In this document: positions 25,667 to 34,556 of the stretch, piece by piece | Numbering within the stretch: position 1 is the first letter of the stretch | Layout of the letters: every line of letters starts with the position of its first letter | DNA from: Bacteroidales bacterium | Lineage (GTDB): Bacteria > Bacteroidota > Bacteroidia > Bacteroidales > F082 | Direction of reading: 5' to 3' | Assembly: GCA_017632935.1 (NCBI GenBank) | Contig: JAGBQJ010000036.1 | Span: 1-64,000, forward strand | DNA length: 64,000 bases | Program-made: the position numbers and the translations under genes | Notes under the pieces: generated by a model | Databases searched by the model: none | Seen by the model: only the letters and a program-made list of their open reading frames with translations | Told to the model about the DNA's origin: nothing

Positions 25667-26424
25667 AGAAGATATTAAGCATATTGTTGTGGGTCATCAC
25701 GGCCGCCGCGCTCATCGCCTTGTTCGTCTTTGCGCGTGAGGACTACCTGACCACGCCCTTGAAGTCGATTCAGCTGATTCCTTCGACGGATACGGGCTTT
25801 GTGAGGAAGACCGCCTTGCACGATGAAATTGAGCGTATATGTGCCAAGAAGAACATCGGCACCGTTGACATGGTGGCTATCCAGAAGGTGATGGACGACA
25901 ACTCGTGGATAGAAAGCAGCGCCTCCTTCGTCGACCTTGACGGCACCCTCAACGTGAGCTTCAAGGAATACGAGCCGTGGTTTAGGGTGTACGGTCAGGA
26001 CGGGCAGTCCGTCTACGTCACGCGCAACGGTGTCGTCGTCCCCACGTGTCCCATCTACACGCCTTACGTGTTGGTCGCCAGCGGCAACCTCGACATCCGC
26101 AACGACTCGGTCACCTATCAGCTCAACGACACCTTGCCAAGCGATGCCAACATGCTCAGCGCCTTGCATTGGTGCGGTGCCATCGAAGAAAACGACTTTG
26201 TGAGCCAATGCGTCGGGCAGCTGTATTGCAACAAGAAAAACCAGTTTGAGCTCACCGTGAAGGGCTTCGACGGCAGGGTTATCGTGGGTGACACCTGTGA
26301 TGCCGCCGACAAGCTGCACCGTTTGGAAGTCTTTATGAAGCAGCGCATCGACAGCCCTGAGACACAAACCTTTAAAAGCATCAACTTAAGTTATAAAAAC
26401 CAAATAGTCTGTACAAAACGTTAA
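25660..26424 (+). CDS. ftsQ: FtsQ/DivIB-like cell division protein
   Basis: A 254-residue bitopic protein. One membrane segment (about 5-24) is followed by a short POTRA-like segment and the FtsQ beta domain (about 110-250). Sequence identity in the family is low; the call rests on topology, length, DNSWIESSASFVDLDGTLNVSF and the position between murC and ftsA. FtsQ links early and late division proteins through FtsL. Confidence 0.85.
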   Translation: MVKKILSILLWVITAAALIALFVFAREDYLTTPLKSIQLIPSTDTGFVRKTALHDEIERICAKKNIGTVDMVAIQKVMDDNSWIESSASFVDLDGTLNVSFKEYEPWFRVYGQDGQSVYVTRNGVVVPTCPIYTPYVLVASGNLDIRNDSVTYQLNDTLPSDANMLSALHWCGAIEENDFVSQCVGQLYCNKKNQFELTVKGFDGRVIVGDTCDAADKLHRLEVFMKQRIDSPETQTFKSINLSYKNQIVCTKR

Positions 26425-26428
26425 CGTT

Positions 26429-27793
26429 ATGAGTGAAGGAAAAATCATCGTCGGATTGGACATCGGCACCACCAAGGTGGCATGCATCGTGGGCCGGAAG
26501 TCTGAAAATGGAAAAATCGAAATCCTGGGCTACGGCAGGACCGTATCCACAGGAGTACGTCGTGGCGTGGTTACCAATATCTTCGACACCGTCGAGGCCA
26601 TTAAGACGGCGGTCAAACAAGCTTCCGACCAGTCGGGGGTCGAAATCAACCGCGTCAGCGTGGGCATCGCCGGTCAGCACATCAAGAGCCTGCAGCATCG
26701 CGGCGTCTTGATGCGCGACAACCACGAGACCGAAATCTCGGAGGCCGAGCTGGAGCGCCTGCGCAACGACACCTTTAAAATCAACATGACGCCGGGTGAG
26801 GAAATCATCGACGTCATCCGCCAGGACACCTACGTGGACGGCGAGCTGGCCACCAACCCTGTGGGTATGCTGGGCAGCAAGATCGAGGCCAACTTCCACG
26901 TCATCATCGGCCAGACCTCGGCGGCCAAAAACATCGTCAAATGCATCCAGAGCGCAGGTTTGGACATGGACTATATGATCCTTGAGCCCATCGCCTCGGC
27001 GCAGGCCGTCCTCGACGACGAAGAGAAAGACGCCGGTGTGGTCCTCGTCGACATCGGCGGCGGCACCACCGACATCGCCATCTTCAAGGGCAAGAAGATA
27101 CAACACACCGCCGTCATCCCGTTTGGCGGCAACATCATCACCGAAGACATCTGCTCGGGCTGCTCCATCATCAAGCATTACGCCGAAGAGGTGAAGGTGA
27201 AGTTTGGCTCTGCCTTGGCCAGCGAGAACCGCGACGACGAGGTGGTCTCCATCCCCGGCATCCGCGGCAGAGAACCCAAGGAGATCTCGTTCAAGAACCT
27301 GGCCCACATTATACAGGCCCGCTTGGAGGAAATCTTCGAGCTGGTCAACTATGAGATTCAGAAGGCCAAGACCGACAACCAACTCATCGCCGGCATCGTG
27401 CTGACCGGTGGCGGTGCCATGATGCGCCATATCCAGCAGCTGGCCGAGTTCAAGACCGGCTTGGAGGTGCGCATCGGCTACCCCAACGAACACCTCAACC
27501 AAACCGAGATGAAGGAGATGTCGAGCCCGATGTACTCCACCGGTATCGGTATTGTCATCGAAACCATCGCCAGAATGGAGCACGACGAGTATCTGAAAGC
27601 CACGAGTGAGGCCGTCCAGCCTCGCAGCGAAGCCAAGCGCAAGGAGGAAATCGAGGTTGAGGCTCTCGAAACGGAAGTCATTGATACTGAAAAAGAAGAA
27701 ACCGAGGATAAAAAGAAGAAGAAAAAGGGAATCGACTTGAAAAAAATCGTAACTTCGTTCACTGAATTCTTCACTCCCGACAACATTGAATAA
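26429..27793 (+). CDS. ftsA: cell division protein FtsA
   Basis: A 454-residue actin-like ATPase that tethers FtsZ to the membrane. GLDIGTTKVACIVG (9-22) is phosphate loop 1, VVLVDIGGGTTDIAIFKG phosphate loop 2, and GIVLTGGGAMMRHI the adenosine motif. The SHS2 (1C) domain lies at about 85-165. A charged linker rich in Glu and Lys (about 388-432) ends in an amphipathic helix (KKIVTSFTEFF), the membrane-targeting sequence. It starts four bases after ftsQ. Confidence 0.95.
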   Translation: MSEGKIIVGLDIGTTKVACIVGRKSENGKIEILGYGRTVSTGVRRGVVTNIFDTVEAIKTAVKQASDQSGVEINRVSVGIAGQHIKSLQHRGVLMRDNHETEISEAELERLRNDTFKINMTPGEEIIDVIRQDTYVDGELATNPVGMLGSKIEANFHVIIGQTSAAKNIVKCIQSAGLDMDYMILEPIASAQAVLDDEEKDAGVVLVDIGGGTTDIAIFKGKKIQHTAVIPFGGNIITEDICSGCSIIKHYAEEVKVKFGSALASENRDDEVVSIPGIRGREPKEISFKNLAHIIQARLEEIFELVNYEIQKAKTDNQLIAGIVLTGGGAMMRHIQQLAEFKTGLEVRIGYPNEHLNQTEMKEMSSPMYSTGIGIVIETIARMEHDEYLKATSEAVQPRSEAKRKEEIEVEALETEVIDTEKEETEDKKKKKKGIDLKKIVTSFTEFFTPDNIE

Positions 27794-27813
27794 CCCAGCT
27801 AAACCGAAAGAAC

Positions 27814-29571
27814 ATGGCAGAAGATTACATGATTAACCAAAACGCAGACGAGTTATTCAAGCCCGTTGACGTGGAGAAACCCAACTATATCAAAGTCATC
27901 GGCGTAGGCGGTGGCGGTGGCAATGCCGTCAACCACATGATGGAGGAAGGCATACAGGGCGTCGACTTCGTGCTTTGCAACACCGACCATCAGGCCTTGT
28001 TGAAGAGCCGCGTGAAGACCACCGTCCACCTCGGCAAACGCGAGTTGGGTGCCGGCAACGACCCCAACGTCGGCCGCGAAGCCGCCGAGATGAGCCGCGA
28101 CGAGATTGAAGCCCTCATGGACGACGACACCAAGATGCTCTTTGTCACCGCCGGAATGGGCGGCGGCACGGGCACAGGCGCTGCTCCCGTGGTGGCCAAG
28201 ATGGCCAAGGATAAAGGCATCCTCACTGTGGGCATCGTCACCATGCCGATGGAACGCGAAGGCCGCCGCCGTAAGCTGCAGGCCTTGGCGGGCATCGACG
28301 AGCTGAAGAAGTGCGTCGACACGCTCATCCTCATCAGCACCGACAAGCTGCGCGACCAATATGGTAACATGAAGCTCTCCGAAGCCTTCAAGAAGGCCGA
28401 CGACGTGTTGGCCACCGCCGCACGTGGCATCGCCGAGATTATCACCGTGCCTGGCTATGTCAACGTCGACTTTGAGGACGTGAAGACCGTCATGAAAGAC
28501 AGCGGCAAGGCCATCATGGGTTCAGGCGTCGCCGAAGGCGAAGGCCGTGCCGAGAAGGCCATCAAGGACGCCATCCACTCGCCTTTGCTCAACGACTCGA
28601 ACATCGAGGGCGCGAAAAACATCCTGCTTTATATCACCTCAGGCACCAACGAAGTCTCGCTCGACGAAGTGGACGAGATCCTCGAGATCGCCCAGAACGC
28701 CTGCGGCAACAACTCCGACGTCATCTGGGGTAACGGCACAGACGAGAGCCTTGGCGAGGCCCTCAGCGTCACCCTGATTGCCACTGGCTTCAACCACGAC
28801 GCTAAGTCTTACAGCGCTGTGATTGCCGAGAAGCAAGCACCCGCCACTACTGCCCAACCCAAGAAGGTCTACGACCTGAACGGCGAGGTGAAGGGAACTG
28901 AGCCACAGGGGCCCGCCCAGCCCGCCAACATGGCCGTAGGCACAGTGGCCGCCAACGAGGTGGAAACGACCTATCCTAAGGCGGAACAGCAAGAGAAGAC
29001 CGTACATTCCTTATTCACACCTGAAGAGCCTAAGGCCGTTGAGCCTGTCGAATCTGAGGTCCCTGAGCCTGTCGAAGGAGTCGAAGGGCCGACCATTGAA
29101 GACGCTCAACCCATCGACGACGAGCCTCTCTTCAATCCCGTAGACGAGCCTGCACCAGCGGCACTCGCCTACGATGCGCCTCAAACCGTCCGCTACGACG
29201 ACGAGCGTCCCGTGGTGAGAATCTTCGACAACCCCTTCCGCTCGGGCGGCAGCGACGACGAAGGCTTCGAAATCACCTCGCGCATCATGACTAGGGAAGA
29301 GACTCAGGCCAAAGCCGAGCAGGAGATCGCCGTGTTGGAAGCCAAGAAAGCCAAGGAGACCGACCCGAAGGAGCAGCTGAAGAAGCAGCGTCTGCGCGCC
29401 TTGAGCATGAACTTTAGGACGGCCAGAGGCTTGGAGGAACTCGAGAACCAGCCCGCTTACTTGCGCCGCAACGTGGAGATTAACCACACCGACGAGGGCT
29501 TGTCGGAGTATTCGGCCTCCCAAAACGGCATCAGCGGGGAGAACTCCTTCCTGCACAAGAACGTCGATTAA
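27814..29571 (+). CDS. ftsZ: cell division protein FtsZ with long C-terminal linker
   Basis: Tubulin-like GTPase forming the division ring, 585 residues. The GTPase core holds GVGGGGGNAVNHM (30-42) and the tubulin signature GGGTGTG (117-123); the T7 region is VNVDFEDVKTVM. After about residue 330 comes a Pro/Glu-rich linker of roughly 200 residues, then a conserved Bacteroidetes tail with PAYLRRNV near the end. The linker contains two in-frame copies of GAGCCTGTCGAA (29041 and 29064, encoding EPVE). FtsZ proteins of the phylum are usually well under 500 residues, so the linker is long. Last gene of the cluster. Confidence 0.95.
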   Translation: MAEDYMINQNADELFKPVDVEKPNYIKVIGVGGGGGNAVNHMMEEGIQGVDFVLCNTDHQALLKSRVKTTVHLGKRELGAGNDPNVGREAAEMSRDEIEALMDDDTKMLFVTAGMGGGTGTGAAPVVAKMAKDKGILTVGIVTMPMEREGRRRKLQALAGIDELKKCVDTLILISTDKLRDQYGNMKLSEAFKKADDVLATAARGIAEIITVPGYVNVDFEDVKTVMKDSGKAIMGSGVAEGEGRAEKAIKDAIHSPLLNDSNIEGAKNILLYITSGTNEVSLDEVDEILEIAQNACGNNSDVIWGNGTDESLGEALSVTLIATGFNHDAKSYSAVIAEKQAPATTAQPKKVYDLNGEVKGTEPQGPAQPANMAVGTVAANEVETTYPKAEQQEKTVHSLFTPEEPKAVEPVESEVPEPVEGVEGPTIEDAQPIDDEPLFNPVDEPAPAALAYDAPQTVRYDDERPVVRIFDNPFRSGGSDDEGFEITSRIMTREETQAKAEQEIAVLEAKKAKETDPKEQLKKQRLRALSMNFRTARGLEELENQPAYLRRNVEINHTDEGLSEYSASQNGISGENSFLHKNVD

Positions 29572-29609
29572 GCTTTTACAGACAGACTATTTGAAATCCG
29601 ACGAGGCAG

Positions 29610-29646
29610 ACGGGCTTCCCTTTGGGGAGCTCGTTTGTTGTTTTTA
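29610..29646 (+). terminator. rho-independent terminator of the dcw cluster
   Basis: ACGGGCTTCCC (29610-29620) pairs with GGGAGCTCGT after a TTTG loop, with G-U pairs, followed by TTTGTTGTTTTT. It lies 38 bases after the ftsZ stop. Confidence 0.7.
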
Positions 29647-29690
29647 TGTCAATTCTTCCATCAGAATACCTTCGGACGACAAAAAAGTCT

Positions 29691-29698
29691 TATTTTTG
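29691..29698 (+). promoter_or_regulatory. -7 promoter box (TATTTTTG) for the first C25 protease gene
   Basis: A perfect TAnnTTTG match 21 bases before the ATG at 29719. Confidence 0.5.
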
Positions 29699-29718
29699 CC
29701 AAAAATAACCTATCAGAG

Positions 29719-32700
29719 ATGAAAAAACTATCCGCACTTATTTGCATTATCTTTCTGACCACCCATATCTTTGCCCAAGAATGGACTGCTGTAGACAGCC
29801 CTAAGCCCACCGCCCCCAAGGTCAAACTGCTCTCCGACACGGAGCAGGTCACCGAGGTGAGCTTCAGCTTGGGTGGCTTCTTCAAGGAAGAAGTCAACAC
29901 GCCTCAAGGCAAGCAATACATCATCACCGCGCCCAAGATGGCCTCGATGCTCGAGGAAGGCGCACCCGACCTGCCGCTTTATGCTGTCCCCGTGCTTATC
30001 GGCGACAAGGATGAGATGGAAGTCGGTGTGAAAGCAGCGAAATACCAAGACTTTGAAGGCGTCGAGGTGGCACCGTCCAAAGGCAACCTCAGCCGCCAAG
30101 TCAACCCCGACGACGTGCCGTTCCGCTACGGCGAGGCCTATGCGCAAAACCGCTTTTTCCCTGATACTCAGGCACAACTGGACCAGCCTTACATCTTGCG
30201 CGACTTCCGTGGGCAGAACATCCTGGTCTATCCCTTTGTCTATAACCCCGTCACGAAGACGCTGAGGGTCTATACCCAACTGACACTGGAGATGCGCAAG
30301 ACGGGCGACAACGGTAGCAATTCCAAGCTGAGCCGCAAGTCGGGGCAGGCGAAGATGTCGCCTGAGGCCGAGGCCATGTATCGGAATCGTTTCGTTAACT
30401 ATCGCGAGCGGGCGGCCAAATACAACTTTGTAGAAGACGAGGGCGCGATGCTGGTCATCTGCCCCGAGGCTTATCTCAACGCCATGCAGCCCTTCGTGGC
30501 ATGGAAAAACGAGTCGGGCAGGCCAACGACCCTGGTCAGCCTCGCCGATGCTGGTGGTAACAACATTGCCAACATCAAGTCGTTTATCCTCAGCCATTAC
30601 AACAACCCCAACGAGAATTTGTGTTATGTGTTGCTCGTGGGCGACTATGCCGACATCACGCCCTACGCGATGGGCGGCGTTTGCTCCGACATCTATTGGG
30701 GGCAGCTGGAAGGCAACGACTATTATCCCGAGGTCTTTGTGGGGCGTTTCTCTGCGGAGAGCGAGGCCGATGTGGCAAATCAGGTCGCGAAGATGATATA
30801 TTACGAACGCGACATCACTGCGGATGCCGAATGGCTGGGCAAAGGCATGGGCATCGCCTCGACTGAGGGCGCCGGACAAGGCCACAATGGCGGCGAGTCG
30901 GATTATGTGCACATGGATTATATCCGCGACACCTTGTTGCATTACACCTATAGCGAAGTGTCGCAGCATTATCGTGGTGTCGGCGTGGGTACCAATGCGG
31001 CCATGTTGAGTGCCGACTTCAACGCGGGCGCGGGCATCTGCAACTATTGCAATCATGGCTCTGTGACGGGTTGGTATGTCGGTGGCTTCACCAACAGCGA
31101 CGTGGATGCCTTAGTGAACGACTACAAGTGGCCTTTCATCTGGTCGACGGCATGCCTCAACGGTCAGTTCTTCGGCACTTGTTTCGCCGAGGCTTGGATG
31201 CGCGCCACCAACAACACGACGGGCGCCCCTACGGGAGCCGTCGGCGGCATGTTTTCTTGGATGAGTCAGCCCTGGCAGCCACCCATGACGGGACAAGACG
31301 AAATGGTGGACGTGCTTTGCGAATGGCGCTCCGCCGACCGCTTCCATCACACCTTCGGCGGCGCTTCGCTCAATGGCAACATGAAGATATTGGACCTGTA
31401 TCCCAGCGACCAAGGCGAGACCCACAACACTTGGATCCTCTTCGGCGACCCCAGCCTCTTGCTGCGCACCGACACGCCTACCGAGCTCAATCTCACCGTG
31501 CAGCCCGAGGCTATCTTCATCGGCCAGACCCAACTGCGGCTGACGGCCGACGCCGACCATGCCTTGGCCACACTCTCCATCGACGGCGACGTGATTTGCA
31601 GCGCACCGATCGTGAACGGCGAAGCCACGCTGACCTTCGAAAGCCCTTTGGAAATCGGGACGGCCAAACTTGTGGTGACGGGATTCAACAAAGTTACCGA
31701 GGTCAGGGACATCGACATCATCCCCGCCAACGGGGCCTATCTTGCCTATGAGAGTTTCGCCGTCAACGATGCCAACGGCCAGGCCGACTATGGCGAAACG
31801 GTGGGCCTCGACGTGACCGTAAAAAACATCGGCAACGAGGCGGCTTCCAATATCCAGGTTACCTTGGCCAGCAATTCCACAGATGTGACCATCGTCGATG
31901 ACACGGCTTCCATCCCCAGCATGGAGGCGATGAGCGAATATACCCTTACCAATGCTTTCCAAATAGCTGTTAATGAATTGATTACTGATGGCGCACAAGT
32001 CAATTTCATCTTGACATGCACCGACGGCAGCCATACCTGGACGAGCCCGTTCCGCATGACGCTCCATGCCCCTGTTTTTGACTTGGCGGAGTTCCGCCCT
32101 GTGCAGACAGTCAATCCTGGTGGAGACGGACAACTCCTCGTAAGCATCACAAACATCGGCTCTTCCGATGCCCGCAATGCCCGATTGCAACTGTATAGCA
32201 GCACCTCGGACTTGAGTTTCACACAAACCATTCATGACATCGACCTGATCGCAGCTGGAAGTACCGCTACCGTGGTGGCCGATTTCACCACTTCGCATCA
32301 GTTCCAAGGTAACTCGATTGTTGAAGTCCAATACCTTCTGAACGCGTCAAGTTATGCCTTGGATGGGGTAGAGTTGCTGAGCATCGGTAGCGTCATGGAG
32401 ACCTTTGAAACGGGCGACTTCTCTGCCTTCGCTTGGGAGTCAATAGGTAGCAGCCATTGGTATGTCGACAACAGCACGGCTAACACAGGGACCTATAGCG
32501 CCCGTTCGGGAGCCATCACCCATGCCAACCTGACCACGCTGCAAGTGGAGATGGCCGTCAGCGAGGAGAGCAAAATCATCTTTTCCAAGAAACTTAGTAC
32601 TGAAGCAGGCAAGGACAAACTCACCTTCTATATTGACAGTTCAACACAAGGTGTCTGGTCGGGTGAAGTGGATTGGAGCCGTGAAGCCTTCCCTGTTACG

Positions 32701-33294
32701 CCTGGAACGCACAAATTCAAGTGGATTTACCAGAAAGACAGCAATGGCAGCTATGGTGACGACTGCTGCTGGATTGACGACATACAGTTCCCCTCGGCTG
32801 CGGCCATTACCTTCCTGCCCGAGTTGTCGCTGCAGGCTCATGTCGACATGAGTCGGGTCTCATTGACTTGGGAGGCTGTCCCTGATGCGGTGAATTATAT
32901 CGTTCGCCGTGACGGAGAAGTCATCTCCACGCAGTCGTGGGCCAACTTTGCGGAATATGTCGGTCTGGGCACTTACGTCTACAGTGTCGTGGCCATCAAT
33001 GCCCAACATCAATGCACCCTGCCCGCCATTGCTGAGGTGGAAGTGACGACCGTGGGTCTCGATGAAGCGGCTGACGAGGTCAGCCTCTATCCCAATCCTG
33101 TCGGCGACTTGCTCCATGTCGACCTCGGGCAGCCCTTCGATTATGTCGTGTTCAATGCATTGGGGCAGCTAGTGACGCAAGGCGAAAGCAGTGGAAAGGC
33201 CCAAATCCGTTGCGGTGACCTGCCCAAGGGCTTGTATTTCCTGCATATCGCGACCGCGTCGAATGTCGTGGTGAAGAAAGTCGTAGTGGAATAA
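29719..33294 (+). CDS. gingipain-like C25 cysteine protease, T9SS cargo (copy 1)
   Basis: A 1191-residue secreted protease. A signal peptide (about 1-20, ending IFAQ) is followed by a C25 propeptide (about 25-235) and the caspase-fold catalytic domain (about 240-590). The catalytic pair is seen as His446 in YCNHGS and Cys479 in STACLNGQF. Several Ig/CARDB-like beta domains follow, and a type IX sorting domain ends the protein (LYPNPVGDLLHVDL, then GLYFLHI and VVKKVVVE). It should cross the outer membrane by T9SS and be surface attached or released. The start at 29719 is fixed by the signal peptide. Two related proteases lie at 38805 and 43217. Confidence 0.9.
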   Translation: MKKLSALICIIFLTTHIFAQEWTAVDSPKPTAPKVKLLSDTEQVTEVSFSLGGFFKEEVNTPQGKQYIITAPKMASMLEEGAPDLPLYAVPVLIGDKDEMEVGVKAAKYQDFEGVEVAPSKGNLSRQVNPDDVPFRYGEAYAQNRFFPDTQAQLDQPYILRDFRGQNILVYPFVYNPVTKTLRVYTQLTLEMRKTGDNGSNSKLSRKSGQAKMSPEAEAMYRNRFVNYRERAAKYNFVEDEGAMLVICPEAYLNAMQPFVAWKNESGRPTTLVSLADAGGNNIANIKSFILSHYNNPNENLCYVLLVGDYADITPYAMGGVCSDIYWGQLEGNDYYPEVFVGRFSAESEADVANQVAKMIYYERDITADAEWLGKGMGIASTEGAGQGHNGGESDYVHMDYIRDTLLHYTYSEVSQHYRGVGVGTNAAMLSADFNAGAGICNYCNHGSVTGWYVGGFTNSDVDALVNDYKWPFIWSTACLNGQFFGTCFAEAWMRATNNTTGAPTGAVGGMFSWMSQPWQPPMTGQDEMVDVLCEWRSADRFHHTFGGASLNGNMKILDLYPSDQGETHNTWILFGDPSLLLRTDTPTELNLTVQPEAIFIGQTQLRLTADADHALATLSIDGDVICSAPIVNGEATLTFESPLEIGTAKLVVTGFNKVTEVRDIDIIPANGAYLAYESFAVNDANGQADYGETVGLDVTVKNIGNEAASNIQVTLASNSTDVTIVDDTASIPSMEAMSEYTLTNAFQIAVNELITDGAQVNFILTCTDGSHTWTSPFRMTLHAPVFDLAEFRPVQTVNPGGDGQLLVSITNIGSSDARNARLQLYSSTSDLSFTQTIHDIDLIAAGSTATVVADFTTSHQFQGNSIVEVQYLLNASSYALDGVELLSIGSVMETFETGDFSAFAWESIGSSHWYVDNSTANTGTYSARSGAITHANLTTLQVEMAVSEESKIIFSKKLSTEAGKDKLTFYIDSSTQGVWSGEVDWSREAFPVTPGTHKFKWIYQKDSNGSYGDDCCWIDDIQFPSAAAITFLPELSLQAHVDMSRVSLTWEAVPDAVNYIVRRDGEVISTQSWANFAEYVGLGTYVYSVVAINAQHQCTLPAIAEVEVTTVGLDEAADEVSLYPNPVGDLLHVDLGQPFDYVVFNALGQLVTQGESSGKAQIRCGDLPKGLYFLHIATASNVVVKKVVVE

Positions 33295-33304
33295 TCCAGC
33301 GAGC

Positions 33305-33826
33305 ATGACCTACCTGAAATCCAATGATCTGTTCGGCCGACTCGCGCCTGAGACGCTCTATGAGCGCGTGCCGCGCCCCATCGTCATCGCCGACCATCTG
33401 TTGACCCCCGACAACATGGGTGCGATGATTCGTTTGGCCGACAATATCGGTGCCTCGGAAGTCTGTTTCTTAGGCAACGAAGACGAGCATCGTCTCGGTA
33501 AGGTGCGTCGTGCTGCCGCCTCCAGTCGCGACAACATCCGCTGGTATTTCAGCGAAGAGACGGATTTACGCAACATCGTTCCAGCAGGCAAACAAATCGT
33601 CGCCATCGAGACCGCCGACAACGCTACGTGCATCTACGACACCCCACTCCCTGAAGACGTGGCTTTCATCGTGGGCAGCGAGAGTCATGGCCTGAGTGAG
33701 GACCTGTTGGCGCAATGCGACGTGGTAGTTTATATCCCCGTGCCTGGTCCCACGCGTTCCCTTAACGTCAGCCATGCGGCGGCAGTGGCCTTGTTTGAGT
33801 GGCAACGGCAAATGCTTACGAGATGA
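33305..33826 (+). CDS. SpoU/TrmH-family RNA 2'-O-methyltransferase
   Basis: A 173-residue SPOUT methyltransferase without an N-terminal RNA-binding extension. Motif 1 is DNMGAMIRLADN, motif 2 is FIVGSESHGLSED and motif 3 is PGPTRSLNVSHAAAVALFEW. It probably methylates a ribose in tRNA or rRNA; the size is close to TrmL, but the substrate cannot be set from the sequence. It starts 11 bases after the protease gene and overlaps the HAD gene start (ATGA). Confidence 0.88.
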   Translation: MTYLKSNDLFGRLAPETLYERVPRPIVIADHLLTPDNMGAMIRLADNIGASEVCFLGNEDEHRLGKVRRAAASSRDNIRWYFSEETDLRNIVPAGKQIVAIETADNATCIYDTPLPEDVAFIVGSESHGLSEDLLAQCDVVVYIPVPGPTRSLNVSHAAAVALFEWQRQMLTR

Positions 33827-34518
33827 AACTATACAAACATATCTTCTTCGACCTTGACCGTACTTTATGGGACTTTGACGCTGCCGCCGAAGTGGCCTTT
33901 GAACGTATCTATGAGAAATATGACCTGAAAAGTCGTGGTATCCCGAGCGCACATGAGTTTCATGAGGTGTATCATCCTTTGAATGAGCAACTTTGGGTGC
34001 TTTATCGAGCCGACAAAATCACGAAAGAGGACCTCAATCGTACCCGTTTCATGAAGCCATTAGAGCATTATGGCATTCATGATGTGGAACTGGCCGACCA
34101 TCTCAGTGAGGACTATGTCTATTGGTCGCCGCGCATCGTCCGACTCGTTTCTGGAACGATGGAGTTGCTCGATTACCTGAAACCGAAACACCATTTACAT
34201 TTGATTACCAATGGGTTCCAAGAGGTACAACACACCAAGTTAAGCGGTTCGGGTTTGGAACCTTACTTTGAAACCTTGACTGTTTCGGAAGAAGTCGGCG
34301 TGAAGAAGCCCAATCCAGAGATTTTTCTTTATGCGCTCAAAAAAGCCCACGCCATCGCTGAGGAAAGCCTAATGATTGGTGATGAAATGGCCGTCGACAT
34401 TGATGGCGCCCGTGCAGCGGGAATGGATACGGTTTTGTTTAATCCGAAAGGAGACAGGGTTGAAGGGGAGAGGGATTACGAGGTGAGGAACTTGAGGGAA
34501 ATAATGGGTTTGCTATAA
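33823..34518 (+). CDS. HAD hydrolase, YjjG-type pyrimidine nucleotidase
   Basis: A 231-residue HAD-IA phosphatase. DLDRTLWDFD holds the nucleophile and acid aspartates, TNGFQEVQ is motif II, KKPNPEIF carries the motif III Lys, and MIGDEMAVDIDGARAAGM is motif IV. The DRTLWDFD variant is typical of YjjG, which cleans non-canonical pyrimidine nucleotides from the pool. The start at 33823 overlaps the preceding stop; an upstream in-frame start would lie inside the methyltransferase gene. Confidence 0.85.
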   Translation: MKLYKHIFFDLDRTLWDFDAAAEVAFERIYEKYDLKSRGIPSAHEFHEVYHPLNEQLWVLYRADKITKEDLNRTRFMKPLEHYGIHDVELADHLSEDYVYWSPRIVRLVSGTMELLDYLKPKHHLHLITNGFQEVQHTKLSGSGLEPYFETLTVSEEVGVKKPNPEIFLYALKKAHAIAEESLMIGDEMAVDIDGARAAGMDTVLFNPKGDRVEGERDYEVRNLREIMGLL

Positions 34519-34528
34519 AGAATTTGTT

Positions 34529-34536
34529 TATTTTTG
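34529..34536 (+). promoter_or_regulatory. -7 promoter box (TATTTTTG) for the TonB receptor operon
   Basis: A perfect TAnnTTTG match 21 bases before the ATG at 34557, just after the HAD gene stop. Confidence 0.5.
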
Positions 34537-34556
34537 CAAAAAATACCGACATCTAT

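Noticed and set aside
34416-34428. CAGCGGGAATGG as another copy of the structured repeat
   Set aside because: It lies inside the HAD gene as normal codons (Ala-Ala-Gly-Met) and has no hairpin around it.
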